From Kitasatospora sp. MAA19 (lineage in GTDB: Bacteria; Actinomycetota; Actinomycetes; Streptomycetales; Streptomycetaceae), in assembly GCF_029894125.1 (NCBI RefSeq), contig NZ_JARXYZ010000030.1, positions 1 to 64,000 on the forward strand: DNA of 64,000 nucleotides. The letters are read 5' to 3'. The translations under genes and the position numbers were made by a program. How positions within the stretch are numbered: position 1 is the stretch's first letter; the number at the start of each line of letters is the position of its first letter. Below, in pieces: positions 41,859 to 49,606 of the stretch. Under the pieces are notes generated by a model. That model did no database searches and was not told the origin of the DNA. It worked only from the letters and a program-made list of their open reading frames with translations.

Positions 41859-43519
41859 AGGGCTCGGGTTCCTCGGTCGGTGCGGCGCAGGGCGCGCCCG
41901 GGCCGGGCGCCCGTGGTGCGGCCCTGCCGGACGACGGCGGTGCCGTTGACGTACACGTGCTCGATGCCCTCGGCGGGCAGCCGGGGGTGCTCGAAGGTGG
42001 CGGCGTCCCGGACCCGTTCGGGGTCGAGGAGCACCAGGTCGGCGTGGTGGCCGGGGGCGATCCGGCCGCGCCGGTGCAGTCCGAGCCGGGCGGCGGGCCG
42101 GCCGGTCATTCGGGCGACCGTCTCCTCCAGCGTCAGCACGCCCAAATCCCGGCTGTAGTGGCCGAGATAGCGGGGGAAGGTGCCCCAGGCACGCGGGTGC
42201 GGCCGGGCGCCGACCAGCAGACCGTCGCTGCCGACGGTGTGCGCCGGGTGGCGCATGATCGCCCGGACGTTCTCCTCGTGCCCGACGTGCTGGAGGATCG
42301 TGGTGGCCAGTTCGTCGCGGCGCAGCAGGTCGAGGAAGACCTCCGTCCCGCCGCGCCCCCGCTCGGCGGCGAGTTCGGCGACGGTCCGGCCGACCGTCGC
42401 CGCCAGCTCCGCCGCGCGGACGCCCGAGATCTGGATCGTCGCCCAGTCGGTGACCACGCCGTGGCAGCCGTCGCTGCCCTGCTCCTCCACGTCGAAGCGG
42501 ATCCGCTCGCGGGCCGCCGGGTCGGCGAGCCGGGTGAGCGTCGCCGCCGGGCCGCCCTCGGTGGCCCAACTCGGCAGCAGGGCGGCCAGGGTGGTGGAGC
42601 CGGGCAGGTAGGGGTAGCTGTCCAGGGTGAGGTCGACGCCGTCGGCGAGCGCCTCGTCGACCAGATCCAGCAGTTCGCCGGCGCGGCCCCGGTTGACGCC
42701 GAAGTTCATCGTGGCGTGGGTCAGGTGCAACGCGCAGCCGGTCCGCCGGGCGATCTCCACCATCTCCGCGTAGCCCTCCAACGCGCCGTCGCCGTAGGAG
42801 CGTTGGTGCGGTGCGTGGAAGCCGCCGTAGGCCGCGACCACGGTGCACAGCTCGACCAGCTCGGCGGTGTCCGCGTACATCCCGGGGGTGTAGCTGAGGC
42901 CGCTGGACATGCCGACCGCGCCGTCCAGCAGGCCCTGCGCCAACTGCTGGCGCATCCGGTCGAGTTCGGCCGGTGCGGGCGGCCGGTTCGCCCAGCCCAT
43001 GGCGAGCATCCGCAGCGATCCGTGCGGGACGAGGTAGCAGGCGTTGACGGCGACGCCGGTGCGGTCGATCCGGTCCAGGTAGCCGGCGACGCCGCGCCAG
43101 TCCCAGTCGAAGCCCTCCGGATCCCCGTTCCAGCCGGCCAGTTGGCGGCGCAGCGCGAGCAGCGTGGTGTCGTCGACCGGGGCGTAGGACAGGCCGTCCT
43201 GGCCGAGGACCTCGCAGGTGACGCCTTGGGTGACCTTGGCCGGGTGCTCGGGTTCGCGCAGCAGGGCGAGGTCGGAGTGGGCGTGCATGTCGATGAAGCC
43301 GGGGGTGAGGACCAGACCGTCCGCGTCCACCACCCGGGGCGCGCCGAGGCCCCGGCCGATCTCGGTGATCAGGCCGTCGGCGATCCGCACGTCCGCCCGG
43401 TAGCGGTCCGCGCCGGTGCCGTCGACCACCGTGGCGCCCCGGAAGACCACGGCGTCCCCGGCACCCTCAAGGCCTCCAGCGCCCCCGACGCCCACTCGCC
43501 CCGCCCTGCCGCCCGCCAT
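41855..43519 (-). CDS. N-acyl-D-amino-acid deacylase (amidohydrolase)
   Basis: A 554-residue amidohydrolase. It opens with the small beta domain (VVFRGATVVDGTGADRYRAD) and has the metal-binding DMHAHSD (about 75-81), the QGVTCEVLGQDGLS strand with a possible metal-bridging Cys, HLTHATMN, DSYPYLPGST and the C-terminal SDGLLVGARPHPRAWGTF typical of D-aminoacylases. It frees D-amino acids from N-acyl derivatives. Its ATG shares one base with the stop codon of the deaminase gene before it and its stop overlaps the aldolase start, so three genes are coupled. Confidence 0.88.
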   Translation of the reverse strand: MAGGRAGRVGVGGAGGLEGAGDAVVFRGATVVDGTGADRYRADVRIADGLITEIGRGLGAPRVVDADGLVLTPGFIDMHAHSDLALLREPEHPAKVTQGVTCEVLGQDGLSYAPVDDTTLLALRRQLAGWNGDPEGFDWDWRGVAGYLDRIDRTGVAVNACYLVPHGSLRMLAMGWANRPPAPAELDRMRQQLAQGLLDGAVGMSSGLSYTPGMYADTAELVELCTVVAAYGGFHAPHQRSYGDGALEGYAEMVEIARRTGCALHLTHATMNFGVNRGRAGELLDLVDEALADGVDLTLDSYPYLPGSTTLAALLPSWATEGGPAATLTRLADPAARERIRFDVEEQGSDGCHGVVTDWATIQISGVRAAELAATVGRTVAELAAERGRGGTEVFLDLLRRDELATTILQHVGHEENVRAIMRHPAHTVGSDGLLVGARPHPRAWGTFPRYLGHYSRDLGVLTLEETVARMTGRPAARLGLHRRGRIAPGHHADLVLLDPERVRDAATFEHPRLPAEGIEHVYVNGTAVVRQGRTTGARPGRALRRTDRGTRAL

Positions 43520-44850
43520 CAGAAGAACGTCCTGACCAGCCCGGTGACCTTCGGCTCGGCCGCGTCGGCGGAGTCCAGCACCGGGATCGCCGTCCACTTG
43601 TCGAAGGCCGTGCACGGGTGCGAGACGCCGACCCGCACCACCGCGCCGACCGGGGCGAGGTCGCCCGCGTCGCGCAGGAAGGCGTGCTGGTCGTTGAGCG
43701 CGGTGATCCGGGCCGCCGTCCCGGTCAACTCCGCGCCACCGCGCACGCGTTGCGGCTCGGGCAGGCCCTCGTCGAAGGGCAGGTCGCGCTTGCCGGCGTC
43801 CAGCAGCGCCAGCTGCGGCTCGGGCCGGGACACCACCCGCGCCCAGCCGTGCAGCGCACTGCGGAACGGCGCGTCGCCAGCGCCCCGGACCAGCGGGGAG
43901 ATGCCCCGGTAGAAGCCGTCGTCGTGGGCGATGTACGCGCCCGAGCGCAGGACCACGAACGCCTCCGGCAGTCCTGTCAGTTCCTCGACGACCAGGTCGA
44001 AGTAGGCGCTGCCGCCGGCCGTCACCACCGGCTGGGCGTCGCCCGGGTAGGCGCGGGCGAGCCGGCCGTGCAGTTCGGCGAGCGTCCTCAGGTAGCCGCG
44101 GACGGTGTCCAGCCCGCCGACGGACGCGTCGTGGGCGAGTGCGCCCTCGTACCCGCCGACGCCCGCGAGGCGCAGGGTGGGGGCGCGCAGGACGGCGGCG
44201 GCGACCTCGACGGCCGCGTCCACCCCGCGGGCACCGGTCCGCCCGCCGGGGCCGCCGAGTTCGATCAGGACCTCGACCGGTCGCTCGGCCCCGGCGGCGC
44301 GCAGCGCCTCGTCCATCAGCCGGACGCTCTCGGTGGAGTCCACCCAGGAGACGAAGGCGAAGGCCGGGTCGGCGGCCAGCTCGGCGGCGAGCCAGGCCAG
44401 TCCGGCCGGGTCGAGCAGGGTGTTGGCGAGCAGGATCCGCTCGACCCCGAAGGCCCGGGCGACCCGCACCTGCGGCAGGTTGGCGAGGGTGATGCCGTGG
44501 CTGCCGGCGACGAGCTGCGCCTGCCACAGGGCGGGCGCCATGGTGGTCTTGCCGTGCGGCACGAGCGCGACCCCGGCCTTGGCGCACCAGTCGGCCATGG
44601 TGCGGATGTTGTGGTCGAGCGCGGCGCCGTCCAGGGTGAGCAGCGGGGTGCTCAGCCCGGCGAGGGTGGGCCCGGTGGCCAGCCAGTCCCGGACCGAGCG
44701 CCCCTGCGTGGCGCCGTCCGGGCGCCCCACCGAGGAGGCGTCCGGCGGGACGGCCTTGAACCGCCAGTCGAGCGTCTCGTCGGCGAGGCCCGCCACCGCG
44801 CCGCCGTCGATGCCCGGCCCGGTGCCGATGCTTGCGAAGGTCTGCTCCAC
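43519..44850 (-). CDS. PLP-dependent D-amino acid deaminase (DSD1-like)
   Basis: A 443-residue alanine racemase-fold enzyme. PLP Lys is in LVPHGKTTMAPALW (about 89-102), with LEGLANT-equivalent ILLANTLLDP after it; the C-terminus has SHPCTAFDKW (about 411-420), the His-x-Cys zinc site of eukaryote-type D-serine dehydratases and D-threonine aldolases. It probably deaminates D-amino acids (D-Ser/D-Thr type) to 2-oxo acids. The first gene of its operon, it starts at GTG 44850 with a GGAGG site, next to the divergent IclR-operator region. RidA, encoded nearby, would clear its reactive enamine product. Confidence 0.85.
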   Translation of the reverse strand: MEQTFASIGTGPGIDGGAVAGLADETLDWRFKAVPPDASSVGRPDGATQGRSVRDWLATGPTLAGLSTPLLTLDGAALDHNIRTMADWCAKAGVALVPHGKTTMAPALWQAQLVAGSHGITLANLPQVRVARAFGVERILLANTLLDPAGLAWLAAELAADPAFAFVSWVDSTESVRLMDEALRAAGAERPVEVLIELGGPGGRTGARGVDAAVEVAAAVLRAPTLRLAGVGGYEGALAHDASVGGLDTVRGYLRTLAELHGRLARAYPGDAQPVVTAGGSAYFDLVVEELTGLPEAFVVLRSGAYIAHDDGFYRGISPLVRGAGDAPFRSALHGWARVVSRPEPQLALLDAGKRDLPFDEGLPEPQRVRGGAELTGTAARITALNDQHAFLRDAGDLAPVGAVVRVGVSHPCTAFDKWTAIPVLDSADAAEPKVTGLVRTFF

Positions 44851-44874
44851 CGTCTTCCTCCATCTGCCATATTG

Positions 44875-44904
44875 CAACATGTGCAATGAGGGTTGCACAT
44901 GTTG
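44875..44904. promoter_or_regulatory. IclR-type operator, perfect inverted repeat
   Basis: Arms CAACATGTGCAA (44875-44886) and TTGCACATGTTG (44893-44904) are perfect inverted repeats separated by 6 bp. Each arm is itself palindrome-like (TTGCAACATGTGCAA at 44872). The site lies between the divergent deaminase and KDG kinase genes. Confidence 0.8.
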
Positions 44905-44975
44905 GCATCACGGTTCTAGCATCGGCGCCGGATCACGGTCAACGGAACGGCCGCCGCAGACGAGGAGCCCAGCAG

Positions 44976-46079
44976 ATGCCGCGACAGGACACCCCGGGCC
45001 CGACCCGACCCGGTCCTTCCCCGATGGCCGTGTGCGTGGGCGAGTCCATGGCGGTGCTGCTGCCGGACCGGCCGGGCCCGCTGGAGGCGGTGGAGAACTT
45101 CCGGCTGTCGGTCGGCGGTGCGGAGTCCAACGTGGCCGTCGCGCTGGCCGCACTCGGCGTGCCGACCGCCTGGATCAGCCGGGTCGGCGACGACGGCTTC
45201 GGCCGCCGGCTGCTCGACGAGGTCGCCGCCCGCGGTGTGGACGTCTCGGCGGTCGCCGTCGACCCGCACCGCCCCACCGGCCTCTACCTCAAGGAGGTCG
45301 GCGGCGCCACCGGCCACCGCCACGACCTCGGCCCCGGCCGGAGCCGGCTGCACTACCACCGGCGCGGCTCCGCGGCCGCCGCGCTCTCCCCCGCCCTGCT
45401 GGCCGACCCGGCCGCCGCCCGGCTGCTGGCCGACGCCCGCCTCCTGCACCTGTCCGGCATCACCGCCGCGCTCTCCGACGACTGCCTGGCCCTGCTGCGC
45501 GCCCTGCTCGCCGAGCGCCGCCCGGGGCGGATCGTCAGCTTCGACCTCAACTGGCGCCCCGCGCTCTGGCACGACCGCGACCCGGCCGTCCTGCCGCCAC
45601 TGCTGGACGCCGCCGACCTGCTGCTGCTCGGCGCCGACGAGGCCGAGGCCGCCTTCGGCACCGGGGACCCGGCCGCGCTGCGCCGCCGCTTCCCCAGCCC
45701 CGCCACCGTGGTGGTCAAGGACGCCGCCCGGCTGGTCACCGCCCTGGAGCGGGACGGCACGGCGGTGGCCGAGCCCGCCCTGGCCGTCGACGTGGTCGAG
45801 GCCACCGGCGCGGGCGACGCCTTCGCCGCCGGGTACCTGGCCGGCACCGTCCACGGCCTGGACCAGCGCCGCCGGCTGCGGCTCGGCCACCTGAGCGCCG
45901 CCTGCGCGCTGACCGCCCACGGCGACCAGGCCGAGCTGCCGTCCGCCGCCGTGGTGGCCGCGCTGCTCGACGCCTCTCCCGCCGACTGGGCCGCCACCCG
46001 GGTCTCGGCGACGGGCATCACCGGCCCGGCCGTCCCCGCGGAGCGGTCCCACGACGCCCTGCGGGCCCGGGCACAATGA
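44976..46079 (+). CDS. kdgK: 2-Keto-3-deoxygluconate kinase (PfkB family)
   Basis: A 367-residue ribokinase-fold kinase. After a Pro-rich start it has VCVGESMAVLLP, the PfkB-1 motif VGGAESNVAVALAALG (about 46-61) and the PfkB-2 signature EATGAGDAFAAGYLAGT (about 268-284) with the catalytic Asp. The GESM/GGAESN form is typical of KDG kinases. It makes KDPG, the substrate of the aldolase encoded divergently. ATG 44976 has a GAGGAG site. IclR and RidA genes follow. Confidence 0.82.
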   Translation: MPRQDTPGPTRPGPSPMAVCVGESMAVLLPDRPGPLEAVENFRLSVGGAESNVAVALAALGVPTAWISRVGDDGFGRRLLDEVAARGVDVSAVAVDPHRPTGLYLKEVGGATGHRHDLGPGRSRLHYHRRGSAAAALSPALLADPAAARLLADARLLHLSGITAALSDDCLALLRALLAERRPGRIVSFDLNWRPALWHDRDPAVLPPLLDAADLLLLGADEAEAAFGTGDPAALRRRFPSPATVVVKDAARLVTALERDGTAVAEPALAVDVVEATGAGDAFAAGYLAGTVHGLDQRRRLRLGHLSAACALTAHGDQAELPSAAVVAALLDASPADWAATRVSATGITGPAVPAERSHDALRARAQ

Positions 46080-46116
46080 GCACGAACCCGAGCCCGAACG
46101 ACCCCGGCGGAGCACG

Positions 46117-46866
46117 ATGAGCCAGACCGTCACCCGCGCCCTGCGCATCCTCGCCGAGCTCGGCGAGGGCGAGCGCTCCCTCGACCAGCTGGCCGAGGTG
46201 CTCGGCGTCCACAAGACGACCGTGCTCCGACTGCTCCAGAGCCTGGAGGAGGAACGGTTCGTCTACCGCGACGCCGCCTACCGCTACCACCTGGGCGCCG
46301 GCCTGTTCGCCCTGTCCGGCCTCGCCCTGGAGCAGCGCGGCGTGCGCCGGATCGCCGCCCCGCACCTGGCCGAGCTGAACGCCGCCACCGGCCAGACCGT
46401 GCACCTGGCCGCGTACGAGGGCGGCGAGGTCGTCTACATCGACAAGTTCGACTCCCGGCACCCGGTCAGGATGTACTCCCGGATCGGCCTGCGCGCCGCC
46501 CTGCACAGCGCCGCCGTCTCCAAGGTGCTGCTCGCCGACCTGCCGCTGCCCGAACGCCGCCGGGTGGTGGCCGGGATCGACTTCACCCCGCACACCCCGC
46601 GCACCCTCAGTACGCCCGAGGCGCTGCTCGCCGAGTTGGAGAAGGTCGCCGTCCAGGGCTGGGCGCAGGACCACGCCGAGCACGAGGCGTTCATCAACTG
46701 CGTGGCCGCGCCGATCCGGGACAGCAGCGGCCGGGTGGTCGCCGCCGCGTCCATCTCCGTCCCGGACGTCGTCCTCCCCTACGAGCAGGTGCTGGACCTC
46801 CTCCCGCAGCTGCTCGCCACCACCCGCGGCATCTCCGCCGACTGCGGTTGCCCGGAGCAGAATTGA
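46117..46866 (+). CDS. IclR family regulator
   Basis: A 249-residue IclR protein. The winged helix is at about residues 1-60 (TVTRALRILAELGEG, LAEVLGVHKTTVLRLLQSL) and the GAF-like effector domain follows, with AAPHLAELNAATGQTVHLA, RIGLRAALHSAAVSKVLLA and a C-terminal VAAASISVP. It lies 37 bp after kdgK and is the natural regulator of the divergent cluster through the 12-bp inverted repeat at 44875-44904. Confidence 0.92.
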   Translation: MSQTVTRALRILAELGEGERSLDQLAEVLGVHKTTVLRLLQSLEEERFVYRDAAYRYHLGAGLFALSGLALEQRGVRRIAAPHLAELNAATGQTVHLAAYEGGEVVYIDKFDSRHPVRMYSRIGLRAALHSAAVSKVLLADLPLPERRRVVAGIDFTPHTPRTLSTPEALLAELEKVAVQGWAQDHAEHEAFINCVAAPIRDSSGRVVAAASISVPDVVLPYEQVLDLLPQLLATTRGISADCGCPEQN

Positions 46867-46892
46867 TCCACCGCCAGAACGTAAGGAAGCTC

Positions 46893-47300
46893 ATGAGCGA
46901 CAAGACCGAGATCCGCACCGACGGCGCTCCCGCCCCCGCCTGGATGTTCTCCCAGGGCGTCCGCAAGGGCCCGATCCTGCAGGTCTCCGGCCAGGGCCCG
47001 CAGGACCCGGCGACCGGCGAGTACCTCCACCACGGCGACGTGAAGGCGCAGACCCGGCGCACGCTGGAGAACGTCAAGGCGATCGTCGAGGCCGGCGGCG
47101 CCACCATCGAGGACGTGGTGATGTTCCGCGTCTACCTCACCAAGCGGGCCGACTTCCCGCTGATGAACGAGGTGTACGCCGAGTTCATCGAGGAGAACGT
47201 CAAACCCGGCGGTGTGAAGCCCTGCCGCACCACGATCTTCGTCGAGCTGCCGCAGGAGCCGATGCTGGTCGAGATCGACGCCCAGGCCGTCGTCGCCTGA
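46893..47300 (+). CDS. ridA: RidA family enamine/imine deaminase
   Basis: A 135-residue YjgF/YER057c/UK114 protein. GPILQVSGQGPQDPATGEY (about 26-44) and the C-terminal VKPCRTTIFVELPQEPMLVEIDA (about 108-130, read in part) contain the conserved Arg that binds the carboxylate of 2-aminoacrylate. RidA hydrolyses reactive enamines released by PLP dehydratases, which fits the D-amino-acid deaminase in this cluster. It follows the IclR gene by 26 bp with an AAGGAAG site. Confidence 0.92.
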   Translation: MSDKTEIRTDGAPAPAWMFSQGVRKGPILQVSGQGPQDPATGEYLHHGDVKAQTRRTLENVKAIVEAGGATIEDVVMFRVYLTKRADFPLMNEVYAEFIEENVKPGGVKPCRTTIFVELPQEPMLVEIDAQAVVA

Positions 47301-47375
47301 GCCCCGCGACCGACGGGCAGTCGCACGAGCCCCGCGACCGACGAACGGTCGCACGAGTCCCACGGCCGGCAAGGC
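47299..47375. repeat. 28-bp tandem repeat after ridA
   Basis: Units beginning GAGCCCCGCGACCGACG lie at 47299 and 47327, with a degenerate third at 47355 (period 28 bp). The first overlaps the ridA stop codon. Confidence 0.8.
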
Positions 47376-47397
47376 GCCTGAACCGCATGACCGACGC

Positions 47398-47432
47398 AAG
47401 GGCCCGGACGCACCCCCGACGTCCGGGCCCTT
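47398..47432. terminator. Bidirectional terminator
   Basis: Perfect 13-bp arms AAGGGCCCGGACG and CGTCCGGGCCCTT around a 9-nt loop, between convergent ridA and the MFS gene. Confidence 0.88.
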
Positions 47433-47447
47433 CGCCGTGCCCCGCGC

Positions 47448-48665
47448 TCACCGCCCCACGGGCACGCCCTGCTCGACCGCCGCGCCCGAGTGCGCCACGA
47501 TCCGCCCCTCGCCCGCCGCGCCGCCGCGCCGGTCCAGCGCCGCGGAGAACACCGTCACGCCGAGGGCGACGACGGTCAGCAGCCCGCCCACCCAGTTCGG
47601 CGCGGCGTAGCCGAGGCCGGCCGAGATGACCAGCCCGCCGAGCCAGGCGGCCAGCGCGTTGCCCAGGTTGAACGCGGCGATGTTGGCGGCCGAGGCCAGC
47701 GTCGGTGCACCGGCCGCCTGGTCCATGACCCGCTTCTGCAGCGGCGCGACGGTCGCGAAGCCGAACAGCCCGATCAGCGGGATGGTGACGATCGCGGCCA
47801 CCTTGCTGTGCGCGGCGAAGGTGAAGGCGAACAGCAGCGCCGCGAGCACCGCGAGGATCACGGTGAGGCTGCGCATCAGCGCGCGGTCGGCGAACCAACC
47901 GCCCAACAGGTTGCCGACGAACAGTCCGACGCCGAACAGGAAGAGCAGCCAGGTGACGCTGCTCGGGGCGAAGCCGGCCAGTTCGGTCATCATCGGCGTG
48001 ATGTAGGTGAACATCGCGAAGATGCCGCCCCAGCCGAGCACGGTCATGGCGAGCGCCGACCAGAGCCGCAGGGTCCGGAAGGCGGCCAGCTCGGCGCCGA
48101 GCCGGGCGGCCTCGGCCCGTGGCTGGACGGGCACCAGCGCCGCGATCCCGGCGAGGCCGACCAGGCCGAGCCCGGCGACGACGTAGAAGGTGGAGCGCCA
48201 GCCGAAGTGCTGGCCGAGCAGCGTGCCCATCGGGACGCCGAGCACGTTGGCGGCGGTGAGGCCGGTGAACATCAGGGCGATCGCGCCGGCCCGCTTGTGC
48301 GGGGCGACCAGGTCGGCGGCGACCACCGAGCCGATGCCGAAGAACGCGCCGTGCGCGAAGGCGCTGACGATCCGCCCGACCATCAGCAGCCCGAAGGCGG
48401 GCGCGACGGCCGCGATCAGGTTGCCCACCACGAACAGGCCCATCAACGTCAGCAGCATGCCCTTGCGGGGTGCCCGGGTGCCGAGGATGGTGAGCAGCGG
48501 TCCGCCGATCACGACGCCGAGCGCGTAGCCCGAGATGAGCAGGCCGGCGGTGGGGATGGAGACCGAGAAGTCGCCGGCGACCTCGGGCAGCAGGCCCATG
48601 ATCACGAACTCGGTGGTGCCGATGCCGAAGGCGCTGATCGCCAGTGCCAGGAGCGCGAGGGGCAT
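47448..48665 (-). CDS. MFS exporter, AraJ/DHA1-like
   Basis: A 405-residue transporter with about twelve membrane helices. The first helix, ALAISAFGIGTTEFVIMGLL, and the GYALGVVIGGPLLTILGTRAPRK stretch are the signature of the AraJ/YdhP-like DHA1 group, which exports sugars, arabinose-like compounds or drugs. ATG 48665 was chosen because it begins directly at the first helix; the ribosome site is weak. Palindromes AGATATCT (48685-48692) and TTGC-GCGT-GCAA (48693-48704) lie just upstream and may bind an unlinked MarR-type regulator. Confidence 0.85.
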   Translation of the reverse strand: MPLALLALAISAFGIGTTEFVIMGLLPEVAGDFSVSIPTAGLLISGYALGVVIGGPLLTILGTRAPRKGMLLTLMGLFVVGNLIAAVAPAFGLLMVGRIVSAFAHGAFFGIGSVVAADLVAPHKRAGAIALMFTGLTAANVLGVPMGTLLGQHFGWRSTFYVVAGLGLVGLAGIAALVPVQPRAEAARLGAELAAFRTLRLWSALAMTVLGWGGIFAMFTYITPMMTELAGFAPSSVTWLLFLFGVGLFVGNLLGGWFADRALMRSLTVILAVLAALLFAFTFAAHSKVAAIVTIPLIGLFGFATVAPLQKRVMDQAAGAPTLASAANIAAFNLGNALAAWLGGLVISAGLGYAAPNWVGGLLTVVALGVTVFSAALDRRGGAAGEGRIVAHSGAAVEQGVPVGR

Positions 48666-48684
48666 GAGGGACCGCTTTCCGTAG

Positions 48685-48704
48685 AGATATCTTTGCGCGT
48701 GCAA
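48685..48704. promoter_or_regulatory. Candidate operator of MFS exporter
   Basis: AGATATCT followed directly by TTGC-GCGT-GCAA, both palindromic, 20 bp before the MFS start codon. Confidence 0.4.
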
Positions 48705-48818
48705 CTACCAGCGTCGACAATACGGACGTTCACAGATGCTTGCAAGCGCCGCCTATCTCCAACGACAGCAATCCGACGACGGCCCCGGCATGCCACTTGC
48801 CACACCCCTCGGCAGACA

Positions 48819-48842
48819 TTAGGTTAGGCTCACCTAACCTAA
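48819..48842 (+). promoter_or_regulatory. Iron box (DmdR/IdeR/DtxR site)
   Basis: Perfect inverted repeat: TTAGGTTAGG, spacer CTCA, CCTAACCTAA. The core TTAGGTTAGGCTCACCTAA differs from the consensus TTAGGTTAGGCTAACCTAA at one position. It ends 11 bp before the DUF2470 start, so iron-bound DmdR1/IdeR should repress this gene. Confidence 0.93.
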
Positions 48843-48853
48843 TGGAGTCCACC

Positions 48854-49573
48854 ATGAGCCTGTCCGCCCGCGACGCCGAGGTGCCCGAGCCCACCACCGC
48901 CGAACGGGTCCACAGCCTGCTCAGCGCGACCTCCTCGCTCACCGTCCGCGCCTGCGGCGAGCACCACGACCTGGAGAGCCCGGTCTCCGTCCACGGCTCC
49001 CGACTGCGCCTGCGCGCCCCACTGGGCACCCCGCTCACCACCGCCGCCGCCGGCGCCACCGAGGGGCTCGCGGTCGTCCTGGACGTCACCGACATCGCCC
49101 CCGTCGCCGTCCGCGACCGGGTCCGCGCCCGCCTCACACTGGCCGGCCGGCTGCACCTGGCCCACCTCGCCGACGACGGCCTGAGCGTCCACCTGCGCGT
49201 GGACGTCGCCCACGCCGTCCTCGCCACCCCGTACGGCACCGGCGCGCTCACCGCCGACGACCTCGCCCTCGCCACGCCCGACCCGCTGGCCCGCTACGAG
49301 GCCGCCATGCTCACCCACCTCGCCGACGACCACGCCGACGCCCTCGCCGTCCTCACCCGCCTGCTCGACCCGGACCTGCTCGCCCAGCACCCGGACGTCC
49401 GCCCGCTCGCCCTGGACCGCCACGGCCTGGTGCTGCGCCTGGACCACCCGCACGGCCACCGCGACGTCCGCCTGGTCTTCCCCGAACCGGCCGCCGACAC
49501 CGAGGACTTCGGCCACCGGATGCACCAGCTGCTGACCGCCGCCCAGCACGGCCTGCCCGCCCACCGGATCTGA
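48854..49573 (+). CDS. DUF2470 (HugZ C-terminal-like) protein, iron-regulated
   Basis: A 239-residue cytoplasmic protein. The N-terminal part resembles a split-barrel-like strand set (VRACGEHHDLESPVSVHGSR) and the C-terminal part is the DUF2470 domain (about 150-239: RYEAAMLTHLADDHADALAV and VRLVFPEPAADTEDFGHRMH). DUF2470 is found at the end of HugZ-type heme-utilisation proteins and binds heme or iron-related ligands. The perfect iron box directly upstream supports an iron-starvation role. ATG 48854 is preferred over 48842, because the GGAG at 48844-48847 fits it. Confidence 0.8.
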   Translation: MSLSARDAEVPEPTTAERVHSLLSATSSLTVRACGEHHDLESPVSVHGSRLRLRAPLGTPLTTAAAGATEGLAVVLDVTDIAPVAVRDRVRARLTLAGRLHLAHLADDGLSVHLRVDVAHAVLATPYGTGALTADDLALATPDPLARYEAAMLTHLADDHADALAVLTRLLDPDLLAQHPDVRPLALDRHGLVLRLDHPHGHRDVRLVFPEPAADTEDFGHRMHQLLTAAQHGLPAHRI

Positions 49574-49606
49574 ACCAGCAGACCGACGGACGATTCCGAC
49601 GTACCG

